Positions 41,669 to 51,500 of a stretch of DNA of 55,540 nucleotides are shown piece after piece. Source of the stretch: Lachnospiraceae bacterium (GTDB lineage: Bacteria; Bacillota; Clostridia; Lachnospirales; Lachnospiraceae); the NCBI GenBank assembly GCA_022774705.1, contig JALFLM010000029.1:1-55540 (forward strand). Direction: 5' to 3'. The notes under the pieces are model-generated. The model did not search any database. It was not told where the DNA came from and saw only the letters and a list, made by a program, of their open reading frames with translations. A program made the translations under genes and the position numbers. Numbering within the stretch: the first letter of the stretch is position 1; each line of letters opens with the position of its first letter.

Positions 41669-43027
41669 ATGTCAGAAGCAGAAAACCAGTTAAAGATATG
41701 TTTTGAGACTTTGAATTTTTTAAGTTCCAATGTAAACACCATGTCGAATATATTAATGGCGGTGGTCAATCATTACGGTCATCAGGACCCGGTCGCGGGG
41801 AAGCTGGCAAAAGAGTTCAATAAGGGCGTTACACCCATGTATACTGTCTGTTACAGCGAAAAAAATGCCAGAAATATCGTGCAAAGTCTGAAAGAATCCG
41901 GAGTAAACTGTTATAAAACATATATGGACAAGGGGGCGGATCAGGAACCGGACATTATTGTTGTATACTCTTCTTCCCAGAAGGATCTTGCAGAAAAAGT
42001 CATTAACCGGTATTATGCAGAAAATCTTCATGGGCAGGCCGTTGAGAAATCGATTATTCATGATGGTTCCAAAGGACCGATGCATAAGGTCTATAATCTC
42101 AGTCCGGAGCAGTGTACGCTGTTTGAAGAATACTGCAGAAACAACGGGATCAATATTGCCTGTGATGGACCCGAAAAAGGAAAGTACAGCATTTATTACC
42201 AGCAGCAGGATAAAAGGAAAATGGAGATTATAGCCCGGCGGATTGCAGTTGATTTATCCGGGGAATCCGGCAGATATCTGTCCAGGTGGATACGATATGC
42301 GAATGAGAATTTCGAAAAAATCAATATGCGAATTCTGCATACGGAAAAAAACGATCATTTCTTTGTCATGGACCCGGAAGGACATGAACTGGAAGTCACT
42401 CCCAGCTATGTAAAATACAAAAGTGATGTGGAAGAAAATAAACTTTATCGCAGCAATCCGGAGTTTAAGGAACGGGTTAATTTCTATCTGGCGGGCCACA
42501 TGCAGGGTCATGTTCTGTTAACGCCGGAGCAGCATAAAGAGCTTCAGAGTATTCAGGGAAAAATAGCTGCAGACACTGCACGATTGCGAAAAGAATTTCT
42601 TCATCAGATTGAAATGCAGCAGGGCTGCCCTCAGGTGGATGAAATCATCTATCAGGATTTCGCTGCAAAAGAGAGAAACCTGGAGAACTACAATAAAGAA
42701 TTTGATGAACGGTCGGGAAGAAAGCGGGATATTTTTGAAATCCGCCATGAAAACCGTTGGAATGCATCTTTTTTTGCGTTTGCAGACAGCCATGGCTTTG
42801 CGGAAAGCGTGGATCATACTACCGGGGGAAAAGAACTGCAGCCGGAGGAAGCGATGGAACTGTACGAGTCGTTTGAAAGCGGACCAGATGAGGATTATTC
42901 CGTAGAACAGGAACTGCACCGGATGCTGGATGAAAACGTTCCGGAAGCGGAAATGGATGAACAGATCCATGAAATGATGGAAGAACTTTCCTCGGATTCT
43001 CAGGATCCGGAAATGACCCATTCCTGA
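41669..43027 (+). CDS. Element protein upstream of VirD4, unknown
   Basis: A 452-residue soluble protein. An N-terminal helical part (MSEAENQLKICFETLNFLSS) precedes an alpha/beta region. KNARNIVQSLKESGVNCYKT followed by PDIIVVYSSSQKDLAEKVIN suggests a small alpha/beta fold. The last 70 residues are strongly acidic (EAEMDEQIHEMMEELSSDSQ). It lies 13 bp before virD4, so it probably belongs to the transfer module, perhaps as an accessory of the coupling protein. Either ATG at 41666 or 41669 is possible; the second has better spacing to GGAGG. No family recognised. Confidence 0.72.
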   Translation: MSEAENQLKICFETLNFLSSNVNTMSNILMAVVNHYGHQDPVAGKLAKEFNKGVTPMYTVCYSEKNARNIVQSLKESGVNCYKTYMDKGADQEPDIIVVYSSSQKDLAEKVINRYYAENLHGQAVEKSIIHDGSKGPMHKVYNLSPEQCTLFEEYCRNNGINIACDGPEKGKYSIYYQQQDKRKMEIIARRIAVDLSGESGRYLSRWIRYANENFEKINMRILHTEKNDHFFVMDPEGHELEVTPSYVKYKSDVEENKLYRSNPEFKERVNFYLAGHMQGHVLLTPEQHKELQSIQGKIAADTARLRKEFLHQIEMQQGCPQVDEIIYQDFAAKERNLENYNKEFDERSGRKRDIFEIRHENRWNASFFAFADSHGFAESVDHTTGGKELQPEEAMELYESFESGPDEDYSVEQELHRMLDENVPEAEMDEQIHEMMEELSSDSQDPEMTHS

Positions 43028-43040
43028 TGGAGGTCCGGCT

Positions 43041-45413
43041 ATGAATACAACAAATGAACAAAGAAAAAGAAATAATCTGATATCCAGTATCTACGCGGGC
43101 ATAATAATAGCTGTACTGTTCGGTTACATATTCGGATATTTTGGCTCGTATAGTCAGACACATGAGGTTGCTTTGCTTGCTTCAGGGCTCTATATCTTTA
43201 ATGAAATCAAACATCTTCATATCCTGTATCCGATTAATTCCGGTGCATTGAAAATGTATCTGCTCACCGGGATTGGCTCTGCTGTGATCGGTTTTGTCAT
43301 CTACATGAATCTGCAGAGGAGAACAACCTTTGATCTTGAAAAATCGGCCGGTGACGGCGGGTTTATGGCAGATGCGGAAAAAAAGGAATATGATGAACAA
43401 TACCTGGCCAAAAACGAGGAGGAACGGAAAGAATACGAAGAAAAATATGTCAATGAGATTGATGAGATAGCCTGTGTGAAAGGGAAAATCTCACTGGATG
43501 ATTTTGACACCATGATCATGAGCCAGAATTTCCGCAGGCCGATCATTGCAAGATCCATAAAAGGAAATAACAATGTCATGCTGGTTGGAGGTGCCGGTTC
43601 GGGAAAATCCTATGGATTTATGAAACCCAACATTCTTCAGATGAATGCAAGTTTTGTAATAACCGACCCGTCCGGTGAACTGATCAAATCACTGGGAACA
43701 GCATTGCAGAAACATGGATATAAGATCAAAATCTTTAATATTTCGGATATGCAACATTCCAATTGCTACAACCCGTTTCATTATATCAGGGATGAGGCCG
43801 GAGTCAGCATGATGATCGACTGTTTTATCAACAATACCACCATTGGTGAAGGAGGAGGAGACAACCAGTTTTTTGTTGACGCAGAAAAACTGATTTATTC
43901 CGCCTGCATTTTCTTTCTACTCGAATACTGCCATGACGAGGATCAGAAGAATTTCTCTTCGGTCCTGAATATGATCCTTCACTCCAGGATTAATGAAAAA
44001 GATCCACATGCGGAATCGGAACTGGATAAGCTTTTCAACATGCTTCCCAATGATTCCATGGCGTATAAAAGTTATCGCTCCTATACGCAAGCGCCTGCCA
44101 AAACCAGGGAATCCATTGTAATCTCCGCATTAACCCGTCTGAGGCCTTTTATGACAAAACAGGTGAAGAACCTGACCCGGATTGACCAGATGGAACTGGA
44201 CCGGATCGGCGACGAAAAAACCGCCTTATTTATCATTACTCCGCAGGCTGATAAAACCTATACGTTTTTAGCTTCCATGCTGTATTCCCAGCTTTTTGAA
44301 ACGTTGTACTGGAAAGGGGAGCAGCAGCTGGCAGCAGGTGGAACCGAGTCCTTAAAATACCCGGTGAGATGCCTGATGGATGAATTTGCCAATGTGGGAA
44401 CGGTTCCGGACTTTCCCTCCAGGCTGGCAACCATGAGAAAATATAACATATCCGCGACGATTGCCCTTCAGGATATTGCACAGTTGGAAGAAATGTATGA
44501 TAAGGGATGGAGAACACTGGCCGGAAACTGCAGCTCGTATGTTTTTCTTGGTACACAGCAGCCGGATACTTTGAAGTTTTTTTCAGAAATGCTTGGAAAA
44601 GAGACCATCCGGATCAAAAGTGACAGTATTGCGAATGGGGATACAAAAGGCAACTCTAACAGCAGCTATCAGTGGACGGGACGGGAGGTAATGACAACCG
44701 AAGAAATGAGCCGTATGGACGAAAACCACTGCCTGGTATATACCCAGGGCAAAAGGCCGGTATATGATGAAAAATACAATATGAAAAAACATCCCAGATA
44801 CAGCCAGACTGCTGATGCAGACCGGGAAAATGCGTTTCTGTATGCATCCATGGCAGTTTATGATAATTCCAATAATGCAGGTTTACGGACACTTCTGAAA
44901 GCAAGGCAGGAGGCCGCCAGATATGAAAGCCATCAGGAAGAATATGAAAAACAGATCGGGATATCCCGCCCGAAAAACGCAAAGGAAGAACATCGTAACG
45001 GTGATCTAAATGAATCGTTCAATCGATTCCATTCCACACCGGAAGAGGAAGAAACAGCTTATGAATACTATGCCGAATACTGCATGGAACTGGCAGTCAA
45101 AAACAGCATAGAAGAGGTCAGCATCTTTCAGGTTGATCAATATATGCCGGCCCGTTATCTGGATAAACTGCTCCGCCAGCTGTCCACGATGCTTTGTCGG
45201 CCGAGAATGCTCATCTTTACATCCGTACCGGGGGAAGATCATTACATGATCGGTATGGCCGTGGATTTGAAGGACCATCTGCTGTTTCGTGCAATGGATA
45301 CGGATAATGTGAAGGAAAAAGCAGAATCAGATACCCAGAAAACGGTTGTAATAAGTAAATTTGTATATGGGGAATACAGGAAAGAGATTATTAGCAATCT
45401 GAATTTTGAATAA
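43041..45413 (+). CDS. virD4: VirD4/TraG-type type IV coupling protein
   Basis: A 790-residue ATPase that links the relaxosome to the mating channel at the inner membrane. Two transmembrane segments lie at about 17-34 and 72-90. Walker A is GGAGSGKS (183-190), preceded by NNVMLV. Walker B is RCLMDEFANVGTVPDFP (about 445), followed by the TraG motif SATIALQDIAQL and LGTQQPDTLKFFSEMLGKET. The C-terminal ~200 residues are variable, and the end (LDKLLRQLSTMLCRPRML) may contact a relaxase. This is the clearest evidence for conjugation in the window. The relaxase itself is not seen here. Confidence 0.95.
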   Translation: MNTTNEQRKRNNLISSIYAGIIIAVLFGYIFGYFGSYSQTHEVALLASGLYIFNEIKHLHILYPINSGALKMYLLTGIGSAVIGFVIYMNLQRRTTFDLEKSAGDGGFMADAEKKEYDEQYLAKNEEERKEYEEKYVNEIDEIACVKGKISLDDFDTMIMSQNFRRPIIARSIKGNNNVMLVGGAGSGKSYGFMKPNILQMNASFVITDPSGELIKSLGTALQKHGYKIKIFNISDMQHSNCYNPFHYIRDEAGVSMMIDCFINNTTIGEGGGDNQFFVDAEKLIYSACIFFLLEYCHDEDQKNFSSVLNMILHSRINEKDPHAESELDKLFNMLPNDSMAYKSYRSYTQAPAKTRESIVISALTRLRPFMTKQVKNLTRIDQMELDRIGDEKTALFIITPQADKTYTFLASMLYSQLFETLYWKGEQQLAAGGTESLKYPVRCLMDEFANVGTVPDFPSRLATMRKYNISATIALQDIAQLEEMYDKGWRTLAGNCSSYVFLGTQQPDTLKFFSEMLGKETIRIKSDSIANGDTKGNSNSSYQWTGREVMTTEEMSRMDENHCLVYTQGKRPVYDEKYNMKKHPRYSQTADADRENAFLYASMAVYDNSNNAGLRTLLKARQEAARYESHQEEYEKQIGISRPKNAKEEHRNGDLNESFNRFHSTPEEEETAYEYYAEYCMELAVKNSIEEVSIFQVDQYMPARYLDKLLRQLSTMLCRPRMLIFTSVPGEDHYMIGMAVDLKDHLLFRAMDTDNVKEKAESDTQKTVVISKFVYGEYRKEIISNLNFE

Positions 45414-46295
45414 ATGAGTGGGAATAAGTTAATATGGTTTGCGCTCTGATGAGGAGAATGAGCTGAAAATCTGGAAACAAACATATGAATAGTTCAAAGA
45501 AAGAATCATGGATTTAGTGCCTATGTTAAAACAAGTACCGAAATTGATGAAATAATTTATTGAATGTGTGGAACAATTTGAACATGATCGTTGCCAGATA
45601 GGCAGAAAATTGAAAAGTGCCAGTTAATCAGTAAAAGCGTTCGGTGGAGATTCAGAACTGAAAGTTTTTTATTCATTTAATAGTGTACTGAGAAAGTAGT
45701 GTATTAAGACTTGTAAATTTCAACGTTTCGAAATATAATATACTTGATTTATTATGTCCAAAGGGTGCTCTTTTTGGTTGACTATTTAATGGTAAAACAA
45801 TGTTGGAGAAAATTGAACGTTTCTGGTTGCACGGTAACTTTATACTACAAAGCCGGAAAGATGGGTTGCGCAATTAAAAAGGTAACCATGGTTGATTCCT
45901 TCAGATGCAGAAAAACCGTTGGATGGAAGAAATATGTACGGAAAGCGGGAATAAAATGAATGTGTCTGAATAGGACATCCGAATAAAATACTAAACAAGC
46001 TGAAAAAAGTGAGAGCAAAATTATTCCATTTGAAGGTGAGTGTCTTATTGTTGTTCGTAGTAATATCCACCAGGATACTTGGAATCATTTGATACAACGA
46101 ACATTAGATTTAATGATAGGTGGGAAACATTGGCTACAAATTTCTAATGATAGAATTTTTGAGAATGATTCCTTTAATCATCCTCCCACCTAACTCGTTC
46201 ATGGTGTAATGAAACTGTGAGCGATAATAAGGATGAATTTTGAGCTGCTTTATACCGTTTTCAAAGAAACTAATTATTTAAAGGAGAGATTTATC
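45414..46295. other. Decayed intergenic region before the defence cassette
   Basis: About 880 bp without an intact gene. Frames are short and interrupted. From 45987 to 46193 a frame of 68 codons without a start codon reads like real protein (AEKSESKIIPFEGECLIVVR, then HQDTWNHLIQRTLDLMIGGK), so it is probably the tail of a lost gene. Base composition is AT-rich, like the cassette that follows. Confidence 0.55.
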
Positions 46296-47630
46296 GTGCT
46301 TTTGCAATATATCGTTAGCAATTTCAAATCAATCGGACACCCGGTTGAATTTAGCATGTTCCCTATTCAAGCGACAATAGACGAACGTTTCTTAAAGTCG
46401 ATACCCACAAAAAATGGTGAGTGGAAAGTGCTTCGTAGAGGTGGTTTCTTTGGACCAAACGCATCCGGCAAGTCTTCTTTTATTAAATCAATAGCCTTTG
46501 CTCGTGATTTTATTGTTGACGGACAAAAGAGTGGAAAAGGTATTAGAATTGATCAATTCAGAGGAGATTTTGAAGAATTAAAAGGTATCTCTACTTTTCA
46601 GTTCGTTTTTTACTTGAATGGAGAAGTATATGAGTATGGTTTCTCACTGGATCGTTATCAAATCCATGAAGAGTGGTTGATGCAATTAATAGAGACTGGT
46701 TTTGTTCCATTGTTTACTCGTGTTACTGATAGTCTTGGTAAAACAGAAATAGATATCGAGTCAAAATTTGCTCGTAAAAATTCAAAAGAGCGAATCTTAG
46801 CTGAAGTTTTAAAAGAAAGCATACAAGAAAACCAGAAAAATCAACTTTTCCTTTACAAGCTACATGACAATGGAATTAAAAAAGCAGAAAAAATTGTAGA
46901 TTGGTTTAGAAGTTTACAAATTATCTTTCCACAAACTAAGGTTAGAGCTTTGCCCATCCGCATGAAAGCTGATATTGAATTGCAAAACTATATTGCTGAG
47001 ATGCTTCGTAAAATGGATACAGGTGTATTTAATGTCTCTGTTGCGAGTAAAGAGATTGATTTTCACGATTTTGCAGAGAAATTGGAAGTGCCACAAGAAA
47101 TCATTGATGATATTGAAGATATTCGAAATGGTATTGTGAGCTTTGCTGGTAAGTATTTTATTTTTGCAGAGAATAAGAAAAAGCGTACTATGCTTGTTCA
47201 GCTCAAGTTCGATCATAAACTAAATGGAAAATCTGTTCCATTTGATATTGATGAGGAGTCGGACGGAACTCAGCGTTTGTTAGATTTACTTCCAATGCTT
47301 TTTGCAATGAGGGAAGATAGTAATGCAATTTATTTTGTAGATGAAATTGACCGCAGTCTCCATACAAAACTTTCTCAGTATCTGTTAAACGAGTTCATTA
47401 ATTGCGGTAAAAATACCTACAATCAAATCATTTTTACTGCACATGATGTAAATCTAATCAATACAAATGACTTTAGACAGGAAGAGATATGGTTTATAGA
47501 GAAAAACAATTTGGGTGAATCTCGCTTACGTCCTCTTTCAGATTTCAATTTGCAGAATGGGCAGGATGCATTGAAAGCATACTTAAGTGGAAGGTTTGGT
47601 GCTATTCCAATGATAAGGAGGGATTTCTAA
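46296..47630 (+). CDS. AAA-family ATPase of an RloA/AbiLi-like defence pair
   Basis: A 444-residue ABC/SMC-type ATPase of the AAA_15/AAA_21 group. The N-terminal strand LQYIVSNFKSIG precedes Walker A GPNASGKS (53-60). The middle is a helical insertion. The signature region is DEESDGTQRLLDLLPML and Walker B is IYFVDEIDRSLH, with IIFTAHDVN as the switch strand. It starts at GTG 46296 after AAGGAGA; an upstream ATG at 46233 lacks a site. It overlaps the RloB-like gene by one base, the pairing known from AbiL-type abortive infection and rlo loci. It probably senses phage or foreign DNA and activates the partner. Confidence 0.88.
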   Translation: MLLQYIVSNFKSIGHPVEFSMFPIQATIDERFLKSIPTKNGEWKVLRRGGFFGPNASGKSSFIKSIAFARDFIVDGQKSGKGIRIDQFRGDFEELKGISTFQFVFYLNGEVYEYGFSLDRYQIHEEWLMQLIETGFVPLFTRVTDSLGKTEIDIESKFARKNSKERILAEVLKESIQENQKNQLFLYKLHDNGIKKAEKIVDWFRSLQIIFPQTKVRALPIRMKADIELQNYIAEMLRKMDTGVFNVSVASKEIDFHDFAEKLEVPQEIIDDIEDIRNGIVSFAGKYFIFAENKKKRTMLVQLKFDHKLNGKSVPFDIDEESDGTQRLLDLLPMLFAMREDSNAIYFVDEIDRSLHTKLSQYLLNEFINCGKNTYNQIIFTAHDVNLINTNDFRQEEIWFIEKNNLGESRLRPLSDFNLQNGQDALKAYLSGRFGAIPMIRRDF

Positions 47631-48445
47631 TGCCTCTTATTACAAGTCGTATTCCATTCAGTCATCAGAATCCGTATAGACCTGTAAGGCCTGTAACAAG
47701 TAAGATTATCTTTCTGTCTTTTGAAGGAAGTGTTACCGAGGAAGAGTATTTTGAACGGATATCCGATCTGTTTAGTGAGATTCGAAGTAAAATTCAATTT
47801 ATTTCTGTGGCTGAAGATGCAGTTCATACTGCTCCAAAACGCAGGACACCCGATCAGGCAAGAATGCTTAGTAAGGTTCGCCCTAAGCATCTGGTAGAAC
47901 GGATTGATCAATTCAAATTAGAAAAAGACAATATTTATCAGTTTTCTCAGTACCCAGATGACGAATTTTGGATTGTGACTGATGTGGATAAGAATTGGTC
48001 AAATGACATAATTAATCCAAGTGATGGTAAGACTTACTATGACGAATGGAATGATGCAATAACCATGTGCAAAGAGAAAAACTATGGGTATGCTGTTAGT
48101 AACCCCTTCTTTGAGATTTGGTTATTACTTCACCATGACGTAGCAAGCGATATTGATAAAAGTTTTGCTGTTACAGATACACATGAATATGAAAAGACAG
48201 ATCATTTTCGAGTTCGTTTAAGAGATTTGGGCGTGCCATTGGAAGATAAAAAGCATATTGATCCTTCCGACTATAATGTAGAGAAGGTGAAGACTGCTAT
48301 CTCTAGGGCAGAGGCGCTACATTTAAATAAAACAGATCTGTGTCCTAAATATTTTGCGACCACTGTATACATACTTTTGAATAAAATGTTGGCAATGTTA
48401 CCTCAAAGTAACAAAGAAGAAAATGCAACAGCGCGCACATTCTGA
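47630..48445 (+). CDS. RloB/AbiLii-like effector
   Basis: A 271-residue protein of the RloB family. It has the TOPRIM-like metal-site blocks: FLSFEGSVTEEEYFE (acidic residues 32-41), FWIVTDVDKNW with its Asp pair, and YAVSNPFFEIWLLLHH, then LNKTDLCPKYFATTVY. Family members are predicted nucleases. The ATG overlaps the ATPase stop (TAATG), so the two are made together. Both genes are AT-richer than virD4 before and the transfer gene after, suggesting insertion as a cassette. A terminator follows at 48500. Confidence 0.85.
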   Translation: MPLITSRIPFSHQNPYRPVRPVTSKIIFLSFEGSVTEEEYFERISDLFSEIRSKIQFISVAEDAVHTAPKRRTPDQARMLSKVRPKHLVERIDQFKLEKDNIYQFSQYPDDEFWIVTDVDKNWSNDIINPSDGKTYYDEWNDAITMCKEKNYGYAVSNPFFEIWLLLHHDVASDIDKSFAVTDTHEYEKTDHFRVRLRDLGVPLEDKKHIDPSDYNVEKVKTAISRAEALHLNKTDLCPKYFATTVYILLNKMLAMLPQSNKEENATARTF

Positions 48446-48499
48446 GCCATTGACTGAAGTATATCGCACTATCATGCAAAATAATATCTGGAGCCTATG

Positions 48500-48533
48500 T
48501 GGGAGTTGTCTATTTGTGACAGCTCCCATTTTT
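48500..48533 (+). terminator. Rho-independent terminator after the defence pair
   Basis: TGGGAGTTGTC (48500-48510) pairs with GACAGCTCCCA (48518-48528) with one G-U, followed by five T. Confidence 0.85.
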
Positions 48534-48579
48534 GGTGATATGAAAAACCATATTATCCATAGTTACGAAAGGAGGCTCC

Positions 48580-51500
48580 ATGATGGCTGAGAAGAAAAGT
48601 GACTTGGAACGGGTACGAGCGATGCTGGAACAGGCTCATAAAGATGGTGATTTATCAGCAGAAGATCTGGTGAAACAGATGCAGCTGCTGGATGAGAAGA
48701 ATACAGCGGAAATAGAAGCATTTATTCGCTACCAAAAGCAACATGGGAGAAAACAGAAGAATAAGAAAGGGGGCATGACTGCTTCCGTGCCGCCTGAAAA
48801 AAACAGAAAAGATCAGAAGGCGAAAGAAAAAAGAGTTCTTCCTCGTTCCAGGGAGGATGATGATAACCTATATCAGCAGTATCTGGATGATTATGTGACA
48901 GGAAATCTAATGAAGGAGATTTCTATGGAAGATAAAAAAGACTCTGAAGAAGTCGTAGACTCATTTGGATTCGAACCCGGACCACAGTGGACTGGAAAAA
49001 GGATGCGAAAGAAAAAACGAAAAAGAAAGAGGAGAGCATCTTCATCCGATCAGGAACTGTCGTCCGGGAATTCCACTCGGCCTGATGCTGTTTTATCCAC
49101 TCTGCAAAATACTGCGGTTTCTGAACAATTCACTGAAGAATCCGGAAAAGGGCAGAATCTTTCCATGCAGACAGATCCATCCGGGAAACAGAATGTATGC
49201 GGAACTCCGGAAATACATATGGAGTCAGATATACATATATATCCATATAAATCTGTTGAAGCTGCGGGTAGTGACTGCTCAAAAATGGGTTCCAGACCAG
49301 ATCAGAATCGCACATTTGATGATATAAATTCTGAAAACAGATTGCATTTCTTGGATGTTGCTCAGAACGGACTGGCAGCAGTTGATACTTACAATCGCCA
49401 GACATTATACCGGAATCTGGAAAAAATCTATCCCGATGCATTCCCAGAGTCATCCCCGGCTGATTTTAGAAACCAGGACGACCGCGTAGAGGCTGAAATA
49501 CAGAATATAGATCTTATGGAAAATCGACTTGCTCGACAGGAGAGTGGTGAGGATCAAAGGAGTGAAATGGTATTGGAACATTCCCAAATACCAGACCTGG
49601 ATATTGTTCTGCCAAATTCGGATATCAAAGAGCGAATGGATTCTCCACTGGATTTCACCCGGGAATCGGATTCCATGAATCCTGGAAAGGTATTTGAGAT
49701 TTCCGATATGGAGCAGAGAAAGCCGGTATCAGGTGCCGATTACAATATTCCGAAATCCAAAGGCGGAAAAAGGCTGGAAACGGATTTGTATGCCAATCAT
49801 GATTCCATCGATTTTGGAAGATCTGCTTCCTGCTTAGTTGGGTCATTATACTCGGATGGAGAGAATACATCCGATCTGAATCCGGGAAAAACTTACATAA
49901 CTTCATCTGCAGATTCTTTTCCGGCCGATTCTGGAAAGCATACAGTGGAGATTGGAATACAGAATACCGATCTTACGAAAGCGCAGTCCAGCCAACAGAA
50001 CGATGCTGATAAGAACAGAGAAGAAACAGAAGACACTGATAATCTTTTTGCCGATGATGAAATGCATGTAAAAGCCAACAGTGAGCCGCAGAATGCAGTT
50101 TTCTTGGTAAAGAAAGCGTTTGATTCATGTGTAGAAGCCGGCAACAGAGAAAAAATCGACTTTTCTCAAACTGCCAGACCTAAGGGATTGCAGCAGACCA
50201 AAAAAAACGCTCTGGATTTCCTGAAAAATGGAAATACACCGGAAATCACTCCATCAGCCACCGATTATGCAGCGATTTCCGGTTCGGAAGATACAGTGCA
50301 TGACGCTTACATGCTGGAACCAGAATCAGATGGGGCTGCTCCAGATCCGGAGCGCATCGAGGAAATCCACAGCACTGATAGGTATAGCAGTGTTGCGACA
50401 GACAGGAACCATCCTTTTGGTGATAGGGACTCTTTTTCCGAAGTAGCTCACAGTGCAGAACAGGAATATCAGGATTCCGGCATGAAACTGGAAGAAGAAA
50501 ACCCTGATGAATGCAGCAGCCAGAGTCAGAACCCTGGCGATGGAGTATCGTCTGGTGGGACATCAATGTCTTTTCATGGGCGAAGAGCTATTCCTGAGCA
50601 GCTGAAGAAAAGACAAACAACGGAAAAGCATGCACAGGAGCAGACGGAAAACCCGGATACAGGAGAAGCCATATCAAGTCAGGGGCAGGATGAAGCAGTT
50701 CGAATCTCTGGTCTTCAGGAAAATTGTATATTCCGCAGTGGTATCGAAACGGGAGCTGTTTCTCAGGAACATCCTGATTCCGATGTGTTACGACAGAAGC
50801 GAAAGGAATGTCGGAAAGAACCGGGAGACTCTGATTCTGCATCTCAGAATGCGGCAGCTATATCGACCAATCATATGGCAAATGAAAACTCCGGCTTTGT
50901 TTTACTGAAAGGAAAAACTTCATCCGAATCGCAAGCCAGTCAGGAACATGATGATATCTGTTTTACAGAAGAGGGGTTGGTATCTGTTGAATCGGAATCT
51001 CCAGTCACTACCCTAGTGGAGAATCCTTTATGCGAAGATCCACATGAGGATCCAATCGTTTTTTCTGGAATGGATCTGGAGGACAGAGAATCTGACCAGA
51101 ATACATCAGAAGAAAATCCAGAACCTGGAAATCCGATTTCCAGCCATGAGAGTTTGTTTCATCCTGCAAAATTGGAACCTGGTTCCAAAGCATCCGTCCA
51201 TCAGTCAGATGATTGGAATACAGACAAAAAGCATGAAACCAATCATTTGATTGCAGATATGGAACAGGAACGGAAAGATTCGTGCGCAACTGAAGAAGGG
51301 AAAGCGTGGGAAGAAAGGAAAAATACCGATATTCAGGGCTCCGATCCGGAAGATTCTTCCGAGATGCCGGATGTCTCCCGTTTTTCAGATGCCGCAGAAC
51401 CGGAGACGTCCGATGCAATCCATGTTACGTCCAATGGCGAAGAAGAAATTCATTCCGAACGGGGAAATGATGTAGAACGGGAATCACATTTTGAATCGGA

